From assembly GCA_963739615.1 (NCBI GenBank), contig CAVUBD010000036.1, positions 30,154-94,153 of the forward strand: DNA of 64,000 nucleotides, in the 5' to 3' direction. The notes under the pieces are model-generated. The model made no database searches, had not been told where the DNA came from, and was given only the letters and a program-made list of their open reading frames with translations. The DNA comes from Palsa-504 sp963739615. GTDB taxonomy: Bacteria; Actinomycetota; Actinomycetes; Streptosporangiales; Streptosporangiaceae. Positions 26,573-35,157 of the stretch are shown here, in pieces; positions within the stretch are counted from its first letter, which is position 1, and the number at the start of each line of letters is the position of its first letter. The position numbers were made by a program, and so were the translations under genes.

Positions 26573-27864
26573 CCGGCTAGCCCGGCGTCCGGGATCAGCA
26601 CCGCGCCCAGGTCGGGCACCCAGGCAGCCTGAGCCAGCACCTGCAGGACGGCCTGGCGCGCCGAGCCGGCCGCCGGGATCGTGTTGGCGATCATGGCGGC
26701 GACCTGCGGGGCGGCGAATGACGTCCCGCTCCAGTAGGCGAAGCCGTCGATGGGCCGCGGCTCGTGCTCGCTCGGCAGCTTCCAGATGGCCTGCAGGTAG
26801 GTGCTGAGGATCCGGACGCCGGGCGCGTATACGTCCACCCACCACCCGTGATTGCTGAAGCTGGCCCGGCTGATCTTCCCGTCCCTGGTGTCGAGCGCGC
26901 CGACGGATACCACGCGCTTGAACGCGGCCGGGAAGAACGGCCGTTCCCTGCCGTTGTTGCCCGCGGCGGCGACGATCGCAACGTCGTCGGTCAGGTGGGC
27001 CAGGGTGAGAGCGGTGGCCAGCGGGGGTTCGTCGTGGCTGGTGTAGCCGCCCAGCGAGAGGTTGATGACCTCGATGCCGGCTTGGGCGGCCTTGGCCAGC
27101 TGCAGGGCGATGGTCTGGTCATCGGTGACCCCGGCCGGGGTGAGCACCCCGACCTGGCGGATGCGGGCCTGCGGCGCCACCCGCATGATGATGCCATCGA
27201 TAAAGGTGCCGTGACCGGCCTCGCGGGCCAGGTAACCGGTCGGCAGCACAGGCACCTCGGGCACGCAGTCCTGGGTATCGAGGCGTACCGCCAGCCCTGG
27301 GTGCAGAGTCTGCGCGTCCTGGTCGTAACCGGTGTCGAGCACCGCGATCGTGGGCGGCTGGGTACCGGGGCCTGGGTCGGCCGCCGGCGAGAAGAGCGCC
27401 TCGGAGAACGGCTTAGCGCTGCGTGGCTCCCCGGCTGGTCCGCCGTGGTACGCGGGCTCGCCGCTGAAGACGTGGTTCGGTGCGATGTTCAGCCGCGGGC
27501 TGTCGTCCCCGCGCTGGCGCAGCTCGGTCACCAGGGCTGGGATGTGCACGTCGGCCGGCATCAGGAAGGAGCGGACGGGCAGGTCCACCTCGGCGAAGGT
27601 ACTGTCGCTGCGTTCATCGGGAACGCCGCCGCGCTGGGTGAGCTCGTTAGCGAGCTGCGTCGACGCGTGCCGCTCGACGGCTTCTATCAGCACCTGGCGG
27701 GGGCGGTACAGGTAGTGGCCGCCGCGCGGTGCGCTCGGCTCGTTGTGCTGCACCGTCGGCACCCTGCCGTTTTCTTCGGTTGGCAGGCAGAGCTCAGCGT
27801 GACGCTCGTCGTGCCAGTTATCATGCCGGGCTCGTGTGAAGATGTCGTCGGCCGCCGAGTTCAT
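26569..27864 (-). CDS. S8 (subtilisin-like) serine peptidase, cytoplasmic
   Basis: A 431-residue subtilase. The catalytic triad is complete: Asp in AVLDTGYD, His in AGHGTFIDG and Ser in SGTSFAAPQVAA; the oxyanion Asn is in VAAAGNNG. There is no signal peptide. An N-terminal region of about 155 residues precedes the catalytic domain and may be an inhibitory or sensing part. ATG 27864 is chosen because GGAAGGGG lies upstream; the frame to 27921 is unlikely. It is convergent with the TPR-CHAT gene (4-bp overlap). CHAT protein and subtilase could form a proteolytic relay. Confidence 0.87.
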   Translation of the reverse strand: MNSAADDIFTRARHDNWHDERHAELCLPTEENGRVPTVQHNEPSAPRGGHYLYRPRQVLIEAVERHASTQLANELTQRGGVPDERSDSTFAEVDLPVRSFLMPADVHIPALVTELRQRGDDSPRLNIAPNHVFSGEPAYHGGPAGEPRSAKPFSEALFSPAADPGPGTQPPTIAVLDTGYDQDAQTLHPGLAVRLDTQDCVPEVPVLPTGYLAREAGHGTFIDGIIMRVAPQARIRQVGVLTPAGVTDDQTIALQLAKAAQAGIEVINLSLGGYTSHDEPPLATALTLAHLTDDVAIVAAAGNNGRERPFFPAAFKRVVSVGALDTRDGKISRASFSNHGWWVDVYAPGVRILSTYLQAIWKLPSEHEPRPIDGFAYWSGTSFAAPQVAAMIANTIPAAGSARQAVLQVLAQAAWVPDLGAVLIPDAGLAG

Positions 27865-28209
27865 GATCCCGGGTCCCCTTCCATCGCCGCTGCCTATCGT
27901 CCTCAAGACACAGAGCAGCATGGTTCCTGCCTGATACAGCCGTAGTCATACCCGATTTCGGGATAAGCGGTCACCCGGCGCGGCGGCGAAGCGTTCCCGG
28001 ACCGCCGCGGCGGCCGGCATTATGGCATGGCGGCGGCTCGCCTGGTTTGAGCGGCAGGTCAGGCGGTGATTCCCACATCAGGGAACATCGAGGAGCAGCG
28101 AAGAACTCAGCTAGCGCCGCTGGTTGACCGTGACCCCGATGCCGCGCATGATCACTGCTAAATCGGTACAAACCCATCGGCCCAGTCAGCCTCTTCAGGG
28201 AGTGTGCAT
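27865..28209. other. Divergent intergenic region
   Basis: A 345-bp gap between the divergent subtilase and permease genes. It must hold both promoters. I see no convincing gene and no clear promoter consensus. CAGGGAG at 28195-28201 is the ribosome binding site of the permease. Confidence 0.5.
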
Positions 28210-29673
28210 ATGAGCGAAGCGGCCCGGATTCCGTTCACGGAATCCAAGGCGCCTGAGTCCCCCGAGCGGCTGCACCGCGGCGCCCTCAGCCTGATCGATA
28301 TCTCCGCGTCGACGATGGCGAACATCGGCCCGGCCTACAGTTTCTACTTCGGCTTCGCGGGGATCGTGATCGCGGCCGGCCTCGGCTCGCCGCTGGTCGT
28401 GCTCGCCGCCATCGTCGCCATCGCACTACTAGGCAACACGCTGTCGCAGTTCTCCCGGGCGCACCCGTCGACCGGCGGCTTCATCACCTTCGTGGGGAAG
28501 ACCTTCGGCGGCACCAGCGCGGTGACCACCGCGCTGCTGTGCGGGGCCGGCTACATCATCGCGATCGCGGGGGTGCTGGTCATCTCGGGCGGGTTCCTGT
28601 CGATGATGCTGAACTTCTACCTGGGCTGGAACGTCCCCTGGATCATCTTCTCCGCCATCTTCACCGCCGGCGCCATGTTCATGATGTTCCGCGGCGTGGC
28701 CGTGTCGACCAAGCTGGCCGGCTTCTTCTTCGCCTTTGAGATCACGGTACTGCTCGTCGTGGCGGTCGCCGTGCTGATCAAGAACGGCGGCCACCTCAGC
28801 AGCGTGCCATTCCAGCCCAGCCACATCAACAACCACTTCAGCGGCCTCGCCCTCGCGTTCCCGCTGGCCGTCTACCTCTTCATCGGCTGGGAGAACTCAG
28901 CGGCGCTGGCCGAGGAGACCACCAATCCCCGGCGCAACGTGCCCCGGGCCGTGTTCATGTCCATCGGTCTCATGGCGGTCACGTACCTGCTGCTGGCCTA
29001 CGCCACGGTCTCCGGCTTCGGCTACAACGCCACGGCGCTGGCGAACGCCGCCATCCCGTTCATCAGCGTCGCCCACAGCGTGGCGGCCTGGCTGGCCTTC
29101 ATCGCCTACATCGCCGGGGTTACCTCCACCCTCGGGGTACTCATCGCCGCGGTGAACTCCCAGTGCCGGCTGATCTTCAACGCCGGCCGCGAGGGCCTGC
29201 TGCCGCGCTGGATCGGCTACGTGCACCCGGTCCGCCGCACCCCGGTCAACGCGATCATCGTCTTCGTCGGCATCGCCGGGGTCATTACCCTGGGCTGGGC
29301 GCTCGGCCACTGGATCGGCGGCCACGGCAACAGCCTGGACGCGCTGGACTTCTTCTTCGAAGCCAGCACGATGGGCACCATCCTGGTCCTGGTCGTGTAC
29401 TTCCTGGCCAACCTGGCCCTGCCGTTCTACTACCGGAAGTACCGGCCGACTGAGTTCAACCTGGTCAAGCACGTCATACTGCCGGTCCTCGGCATGGTCG
29501 CCATCGCCGTCCCCATCTACTACCTGTGCAAGCCCCCGCAGCCCCAGCCGTACGACTGGTTCCCGTTCGCAGCCCTGGGCGTCATCGTGGTGTCCGTCCT
29601 CTATTCGATCTGGCTGGTCAGGCGCGACCCTGGCCTGGGCGACCGGGTTGGCTCCATCGTCGCCGACGAGTAA
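28210..29673 (+). CDS. APC-family amino acid permease
   Basis: A 487-residue transporter with about 12 hydrophobic segments. The first helix region (LSLIDISASTMANIGPAYSF) and the GWENSAALAEETTNPRRNVP stretch after helix 6 are typical of APC-superfamily permeases. The substrate, an amino acid or amine, cannot be told. ATG 28210 is chosen over GTG 28204 because CAGGGAG lies 8 bases upstream. The C-terminus is short and cytoplasmic. It ends before a strong bidirectional hairpin terminator. Confidence 0.9.
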   Translation: MSEAARIPFTESKAPESPERLHRGALSLIDISASTMANIGPAYSFYFGFAGIVIAAGLGSPLVVLAAIVAIALLGNTLSQFSRAHPSTGGFITFVGKTFGGTSAVTTALLCGAGYIIAIAGVLVISGGFLSMMLNFYLGWNVPWIIFSAIFTAGAMFMMFRGVAVSTKLAGFFFAFEITVLLVVAVAVLIKNGGHLSSVPFQPSHINNHFSGLALAFPLAVYLFIGWENSAALAEETTNPRRNVPRAVFMSIGLMAVTYLLLAYATVSGFGYNATALANAAIPFISVAHSVAAWLAFIAYIAGVTSTLGVLIAAVNSQCRLIFNAGREGLLPRWIGYVHPVRRTPVNAIIVFVGIAGVITLGWALGHWIGGHGNSLDALDFFFEASTMGTILVLVVYFLANLALPFYYRKYRPTEFNLVKHVILPVLGMVAIAVPIYYLCKPPQPQPYDWFPFAALGVIVVSVLYSIWLVRRDPGLGDRVGSIVADE

Positions 29674-29713
29674 GGCCCAAGGCCCCGAGCCCGTAAGGCC
29701 CGAGGCCCCAAGC

Positions 29714-29755
29714 CCCGGCCGGGCCCTGCGGCGGCAGCCGCAGGGCCCGGCCGGG
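29714..29755. terminator. Bidirectional hairpin between convergent genes
   Basis: A perfect 19-bp stem (left arm 29714-29732, loop GGCA, right arm 29737-29755). It sits between the permease and the convergent G1 peptidase. There is no T-run on either side, as often for high-GC actinomycete terminators. Confidence 0.75.
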
Positions 29756-29764
29756 CGGACGCCC

Positions 29765-30591
29765 CTAGAAGGGGAACGGGAACGGGCTGGTGCGGCCGGT
29801 GTAGGCGACGGAGAAGTTATCGCACGCGCTGATCGCCGACGGGGTCGCGCTCGGCATCGTGATCTCGACCGGGTTGGGCGTGCACAGGCCCGCGCCGTTC
29901 ACGGTGGCGCCGGTGAAGCTCACCGAGCCGAAGTTGGTCAGCGGCAGGGTGCCGCCGTAGATGGTGCAGCACGGCGCCTCGGCGATGACCTCGGCCGAGG
30001 ACCTGGCCGCCCCGGCCAGGGTCTGGGTGACGGTGTGCGTCCAGTGCTCGGTGCTGTCGGCCAGCACCAGCTGGAACACGTTGGACCCCTGGTAGGTGAC
30101 CGAGGCGGAGAAGTGGTCGCCGGCCTTGACCGTGTTGTTGAAGTAGACCGGGTTCGCCGGGTACATCTCGTACCAGGCCGAGTACTCGGCCGTGCGCCCG
30201 ATGCAGTCGACTTCGCTGCCGGTCTGCTCCACCGTGGGGCTGGCGTACCCGTCCAGCCCGACCCAGAACGCGCCGTACTGGTCGCCCCGGCTGCACTGGC
30301 CGGCTGCACCCAGCTGGCGGCGACGCTGGTGAACTGGGTGGTGTTGCTGGTCGCCGCGTATCCGGCCCAGTTAGAGCTGGAGACCGTGGTAAGCCGGTGA
30401 CCGTTCAGCGTCCGGGACTGGGGTGCGGTCATCAGATCGCCCGGCCCGCCCGGTGACTTCCAGCCGTCAGGTCTGCTGTGCGGGCCTGACCGGTGGGTGG
30501 CGGTGGCGGCCGCCGCCGGGTAGGCCGTCACCATGGCCCCGCCGAACCCGAGGACGAGCACCGCGGAAAGAATCGCCCAACTACGTCGCAT
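29765..30591 (-). CDS. Secreted G1-family (glutamic, A4-like) endopeptidase, one frameshift
   Basis: Reconstructed as 275 residues. ATG 30591 has AAGGAG 5 bases upstream. A signal peptide of about 30 residues is followed by a propeptide-like stretch and NWAGYAATS, the start of the mature G1 fold. The frame changes near 30297-30302. One missing C (CCGGCCAGTG for CCGGCCCAGTG) would lead into QYGAFWVGLDGY. The catalytic Gln is in VEQTGSEVDC and the catalytic Glu in VIAEAPCC. G1 peptidases are acid-active extracellular enzymes. The C-terminus is a Phe/Pro repeat. It is complete apart from the single indel. Confidence 0.82.
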
Positions 30592-30793
30592 TTACGCTCC
30601 TTATGCCTATTTAACTAGCCCCCGATAAGCACATGATCGATTGTCTGGGCACAATATAAAACAACGGAGACGTGAAAGTCCATGCTTATTATCCCAGTTT
30701 TGATTCTGCCATTAACGGGTATCGGAAGTGGCCACCGCCAATAGCGAAGAAGGCCGCGCGAATAGCGTTAATTCCGGCGAAATACGGGCATCG

Positions 30794-30937
30794 TCAGGGC
30801 TGCCTGAGCTCCTCGCGCAGCTCCCGCTCGAGGACCTTGCCCAGCGGGTCGCGCGGCAACTCGTCCCGCAGTTCGAGCCGTTCGGGCAGCTTGAAGGGGC
30901 CGACGCCGAGGCCGCGCAGCCGGGCTCGTTCTGTCAT
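30794..30937 (-). pseudogene. Acyl-CoA ligase C-terminal fragment
   Basis: A 47-codon frame reading GPFKLPERLELRDELPRDPLGKVL matches the last residues of AMP-forming acyl-CoA ligases, including the near-terminal catalytic Lys in PLGK. Nothing of the rest of the enzyme is adjacent, so this is a remnant. The ATG at 30937 may be fortuitous. Confidence 0.6.
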
Positions 30938-30955
30938 TCCGAACGGTCCTGCCTA

Positions 30956-31543
30956 TCAGCAGGCCTGATAAGCCGCCTTGTAACCATTGGCAGGCGCCCC
31001 GATCGTGTAAGTTCCAGTGCCGTGGTCGAAGAACATGGTCAGGTGCCAGTTCGTGCATGACTCGCCGCCGGGGCCGTCTTGCGGCTGCTGCCGGCTGGTG
31101 AAGGTGACGTCCGCGGCCGGGCGCCCGTCGGGTCCGGTGGTGATGCCGGTGACGAGCATGCCCGAGTCCTGCGTGGACCGGAACGCGGCCTGGAACTGCG
31201 CGGCGGTCAGCGCCTCGTCCTGGCTCTGGATGGCCAGGTACTTCGGGTAGTCCCTGGTGTTGATGGCCTGGAAGTAGGCGCTGATCACCGGCGCGATCAA
31301 GGCGGCGTCGGGCTGCAGCGCGGCCGCCGGAGCGAGCCTGACGAGGCCGCCCGAGGGCAACGCCACGACCGACGGCGAAGCACCGGGCGACGGGTGAGCC
31401 TGGGCCGCCCGCCCGATGGCGTACTCCGTGCCCCAGCCTGCCCCGACCGCGGCGAGGACCACGACGAGAGCCGCGATCGGCAGCGTCAGCGGCCTGCGGC
31501 GTTTCGGCGGACTGGTCGACGGTGCGTGCCACGCTGGGCTCAC
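30956..31543 (-). CDS. Membrane-anchored protein with extracytoplasmic NTF2-like domain, function unknown
   Basis: A 195-residue protein. A short cytoplasmic N-terminus (PPKRRRP) is followed by one membrane helix (about residues 20-40). An extracytoplasmic domain then opens with APVISAYFQAINTRDYPKYLA, a pattern common to small NTF2/SnoaL-like or DUF4878-type domains. Two Cys near the end (SCTNWH, YQAC) may form a disulfide. GTG 31543 is chosen because GAGGAGG lies 6-7 bases upstream; the GTG at 31603 is an alternative. No operon partner is evident. Confidence 0.65.
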   Translation of the reverse strand: MSPAWHAPSTSPPKRRRPLTLPIAALVVVLAAVGAGWGTEYAIGRAAQAHPSPGASPSVVALPSGGLVRLAPAAALQPDAALIAPVISAYFQAINTRDYPKYLAIQSQDEALTAAQFQAAFRSTQDSGMLVTGITTGPDGRPAADVTFTSRQQPQDGPGGESCTNWHLTMFFDHGTGTYTIGAPANGYKAAYQAC

Positions 31544-31625
31544 GGCAGACCTCCTCAGCAATGCCTCTGCCCCCCAGAGGCGTCCGGGACGCCCCTGATA
31601 CACCCCTTTCCCCTGTAATTGCGCG

Positions 31626-31780
31626 GTGGGCGCCCTGCCGGACGACCTGTACGGTGTCTACCTGACCAGGGGTTCGGCGGGCGGCCGTACCGGTATAATT
31701 ACGCCGCCACCAACGAACCAGGCTGGTTCCTGTTCAACGGGCTGGTCAAGCACGACACCCTGACCGGCCGCGAGGAGCAG
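31626..31780 (+). pseudogene. Carotenoid oxygenase remnant: N- and C-terminal motifs with the middle missing
   Basis: One frame (31626-31670) reads GALPDDLYGVYLTRG, the N-terminal signature of the RPE65/carotenoid-cleavage oxygenase family. Another frame (31670-31780) reads RPYRYNYAATN and GWFLFNGLVKHD, which belong about 350 residues later in the family. None of the iron-binding histidines between them remains. This is an internally deleted remnant and not a working gene. Confidence 0.6.
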
Positions 31781-31841
31781 TTGAGTGCGTCGTGTTTCGT
31801 GCCAACGACGTGGGCCGCGGCCCGACCGGGAGATTGGCTGA

Positions 31842-32785
31842 ATCATTCCACCCGTAACCGAGAACTCCAACGCCATCGTCCTCGGGCTGATCGGCGATGA
31901 GTGGAACCTGTCCATCGTCAAGCTGGCCATCATCGACGGCGTGCGCCGGTACAAGGACTTCCGCGACCGGCTGGGCATCGCGAACTCGGTGCTGACGGTG
32001 CGGCTGCGCCGCCTCACGGAAACGGGCGTGTTCACGATGTCGCAGTACTCCCAGGCGCCGCGGCGCTACGAGTACGTGCTCACCGCCTGCGGCCGCGACC
32101 TGTGGAAGCTCCTGCTGACCATCTGGTCGTGGGAAGCCGTCTGGGTGACCGGGCACATCGAGCCGCTGCCGCCGATGTACCACACCGAGTGCGGCGAGGA
32201 GTTCTCCCCGGTCATGGGCTGCCGGTCCTGCGGGCAGCCCGCGGGCCTGCGCGATGTCCGCGGCACGTTCGGGCCGAGCGGCGGCTTTGCCCGGTCGGTG
32301 CCGCAGGCCACCACCCGGCGCCGGTCCGCGGGCGGCTCGCCTGGTCCCGGCCTGGTGCCGCAGACGATCGAGCTGATCGGCAACCGCTGGTCCGCGGCCG
32401 CCCTGGCGGCCGCGTTCCTCGGCGCCCGCAGGTTCACCGACATGCTGCAGATGATGGGCGCGCCGCCGACCATCGTCTCGGACAGGCTCCGTACGTTCTG
32501 CCAGATGGGCGTGCTGCATACCGTCGCCGTCAAGGCTCGGGCCGGGTCGAGTACCGGCTGACGGACAAGGGCCGCGCGTTCTTCCCGCACGTGATGGTGA
32601 TGCTGGACTGGGGCGACCGGTGGTTCCGCGCCCCCGAGGGTCCCGCGACCCTGCTCACCCACACCACCTGCGGCGGCACGTTCGCCCCCGTCCTGCACTG
32701 CTCGGTCTGCCAGCTCGAACTGCGCGGCTCGAAGATCCAGGTCGGCGGCGACCCGCCAGGGGCCACCTCCGAGCTCGCCGTCTGA
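31842..32785 (+). CDS. Tandem HxlR-type winged-helix regulator with Cys motifs, frameshifted
   Basis: Two HxlR-like DNA-binding domains in a row: LIGDEWNLSIVKLAI...TVRLRRL (about 31890-32110) and LIGNRWSAAALAAAF...SDRLRTF (about 32365-32570). Each is followed by a Cys motif (CGEEFSPVMGCRSC; CGGTFAPVLHCSVC) that could bind zinc. The frame changes near 32544-32546. One missing G in GGG would join VKARAG to RVEYRLTDKG. No normal start codon precedes the first domain in its frame (stop at 31839-31841). A second missing C near 31851 would allow TTG 31834. HxlR proteins often sense reactive species. Likely a regulator or a decaying one. Confidence 0.55.
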
Positions 32786-32898
32786 CCCGCCCCCGCACGT
32801 GTGCCGCTGGCGGCGATGGGCGGTCCCCGCCGCGTAGTGAAACTGCGCTCTCACGGCGCCAGGACTTGCGGCAGTTACAGAAGGGCAGGCGAGCCGCC

Positions 32899-33494
32899 AT
32901 GACCGAGAGCGAACCCTGGTCGTACCACCCCGATGGCTCGCCGGTTTACTCGCTGGCCGACATCATCAGGAAGCGGGCCGCCGTCACCCCCGCGCCGATC
33001 GCGCTGGCCGAGCCCGGCCGCCTGACCTCGTTCGCCGACCTGGACCGCCGGTCCAGCCAGGTCGCCCAGGCGCTCCAGCGCAAGGGGGTGGCCCCCGGCG
33101 ACCGTGTCGCCTTCATCGGCGGCAACGGCCCGGGGTTCGCGGAGGTCCTGTACGGCGCGGCCAAGTGCCGGGCGATCTTCACCGCCGTCAATAACCGCCT
33201 GGCCCCGCGGGAGGTGCTGGCTATCCTGGCTGACGCCGAACCGAGCGTGCTGATGGTCGACCCCGCGGCCGCGCCCTTGGTGGCCGGCATAGGCGCCCCC
33301 GGCTTCGCCTGCGACACCCTGATCACCGACCTCGACTATCTCGCCTGGCGTGACACGGCCCCCGTCAGCGACCCGGGTGAGCTCGCCGCCCAGACGAGAC
33401 CGCGCTCATCGTCCCCGCCCTGCCCCGCACCGCCTCCGGCAAACTCCAGAAACAAGCGATCAAGGCCAGCTTGACCTCTCCCGCCGTCCCTTAG
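32899..33494 (+). pseudogene. Acyl-CoA ligase with internal deletion
   Basis: From ATG 32899 about 165 residues match the N-terminus of AMP-forming acyl-CoA synthetases (YSLADIIRKRAAVTPAPIAL, GDRVAFIGGNGPGFAEVLYG). Near 33395 the sequence jumps, one frame away, to ETALIVPALPRTASGKLQKQ, which is the extreme C-terminus of the family with its catalytic Lys. About 300 residues, including the AMP-binding P-loop, are absent. Hence a pseudogene created by an internal deletion. Confidence 0.75.
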
Positions 33495-33633
33495 CCAAAG
33501 CGTGCAGGTCACGCAGCTCTCACCGACCTTCGCCGCGAGCAATCCCGGCCCCAAGTCCTGGGCCGTGCGACGCATGCTCCGCGAACCGGTATGCTATCCC
33601 CGTTCCGGCTGGCGCCTTGGCGCTGCCAGTCAC

Positions 33634-33706
<73 letters not shown>

Positions 33707-33787
33707 CGAGGTCAGAGCCCTGCGGAGACCCGATCAAGATCATCGGGGAGCAAGTAGGGGAGCAAGCCGCCCCTTATCCTTAGTTTT

Positions 33788-34921
33788 ATGGGTAGTCAAG
33801 CTTCCGGCACCCGGCGTCGCGGGCGCAACGAAGGATCGATCTACAAGGACGAGGCCAAGGGCCGCTGGTACGGCGCGGTCTCCGTCGGCTACGGCCTGGA
33901 CGGCAAGACCTGGCGCCGCCACAAGGTTTCCGGCCGTACCAGGGCCGAGGTCGCCGGGAAACTCAAGCAACTCCAGGCCGAGCAGGACTCCGGCGTGCAG
34001 CCCGAGCGTGCGTACACCGTCCAGCGTGCCGTCGATGACTGGCTTTCCGAGGGGCTGGACGGCCGGTCGGCCCAGACGGTGACGCTCAACCGTAACGTCC
34101 TCAAGCCGGTCACCGCGGTCATCGGCGGCATCGAGCTACGGACGCTGACCGCGCACGACGTGCGCCGCGCCCTGGTCCACCTGGCGGCGGGCAAGTCCAG
34201 CCGGACGGTGACGATCGCGCACAACGCGCTGACCCGGGCCCTGCGTCACGCCGAGGCCAGCCGGCACGTCGTGCACAACGTAGCCGCGCTGGTCGACACA
34301 CCGAAAGGCCAGCCCGGCCGGCCGAGCAAGGCGCTGACCGCCGGGCAGGCCGCCGCCGTCCTGAAAGCCGCCAGGGATTCCAGGCTCGGCGCCTACGTGG
34401 TCCTGTGCCTGATGACCGGTATCCGGACCGAGGAGGCCCGGGCGCTTCGCTGGGATCACGTGAACCTGGACGCCGGGAGCATCGCGGTCTGGCGGTCCGT
34501 GCGTCTCGGCGGCGACACCAAGACCTCCAAGTCGCGCCGGACCCTCGGACTGCCCCAGGCGGTCACCGAAGCGCTGCGGGCGCATCGCGTGCGCCAGGAC
34601 GAGGAGAAGCTGGCCGCGGGAGAGCTGTGGCGTGATCACGACCTGGTCTTCACGACCACGATCGGCACCGAGCTGGATGCGGCCAACGTTCGGCGGTATT
34701 TCAGATCCATCTGCAAGGCCGCCGGCATCGGGGAGGACTGGGCGCCCCGCGAGCTGCGGACCAGCTTCGTCAGCCTGCTGTCAGCCTCGGGCGTCCCGGT
34801 GGAGGAGATCGCCCGGCTGGCCGGCCACTCGAGCTCGCGCACCACGGAAACCATCTATCGGAAAGAACTGCGCCCGGTCCTGGTCAAGGGCGCCGAGGTC
34901 ATGGATCAGATCTTCGGGTGA
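33788..34921 (+). CDS. int: Tyrosine recombinase/integrase
   Basis: A 377-residue phage-type integrase. The N-terminal arm-binding part is basic (GRNEGSIYKDEAKGRWYGAV), then a SAM-like core-binding domain (about 75-160) and the catalytic domain. Catalytic residues visible: Arg in TGIRTEEARAL, Arg in RELRTSFVSLL (first position of the HxxR box is Arg, not His), His in LAGHSSSRTTE and nucleophile Tyr in TIYRKEL. It lies directly after tRNA-Ala, the usual arrangement for integrated conjugative elements. No excisionase is recognised next to it. Confidence 0.93.
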   Translation: MGSQASGTRRRGRNEGSIYKDEAKGRWYGAVSVGYGLDGKTWRRHKVSGRTRAEVAGKLKQLQAEQDSGVQPERAYTVQRAVDDWLSEGLDGRSAQTVTLNRNVLKPVTAVIGGIELRTLTAHDVRRALVHLAAGKSSRTVTIAHNALTRALRHAEASRHVVHNVAALVDTPKGQPGRPSKALTAGQAAAVLKAARDSRLGAYVVLCLMTGIRTEEARALRWDHVNLDAGSIAVWRSVRLGGDTKTSKSRRTLGLPQAVTEALRAHRVRQDEEKLAAGELWRDHDLVFTTTIGTELDAANVRRYFRSICKAAGIGEDWAPRELRTSFVSLLSASGVPVEEIARLAGHSSSRTTETIYRKELRPVLVKGAEVMDQIFG

Positions 34922-34927
34922 AGTGCG

Positions 34928-35134
34928 TCAGCGTCGGGTCACGTATGCGCCCATGCCCGGCACGATGACGGCAAGGCCTTCGTCGACCAGCACGTGTACG
35001 GCCCGGCTAGCCGTCATCCTGGCCACGCCGTACCGCTGGACCATCGTCGCCTGTGACGGCAGCGCGTCGCCCGACCGAAGCTCTCCGCGCTCGATCTGGC
35101 CGCGGAGGATCGCAGCGAGCCGCGTCGGGCAGGG
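34928..35134 (-). pseudogene. GntR-type winged-helix regulator, N-terminus lost
   Basis: The minus strand reads TRLAAILRGQIERGELRSGD, then a helix-turn-helix around MVQRYGVARMTASRAVHVL, and ends GAYVTRR at TGA 34930-34928. This is the winged-helix of a short GntR-family protein of the kind found in actinomycete integrative elements. No start codon precedes it in frame, and a run of seven C (minus strand, plus 35132-35138) lies exactly where the N-terminus should join. It is either broken or misread at that run. It is convergent with the integrase, 6 bp apart. Confidence 0.6.
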
Positions 35135-35157
35135 GGGGTGTTCAGGTTGCGGCGGGG

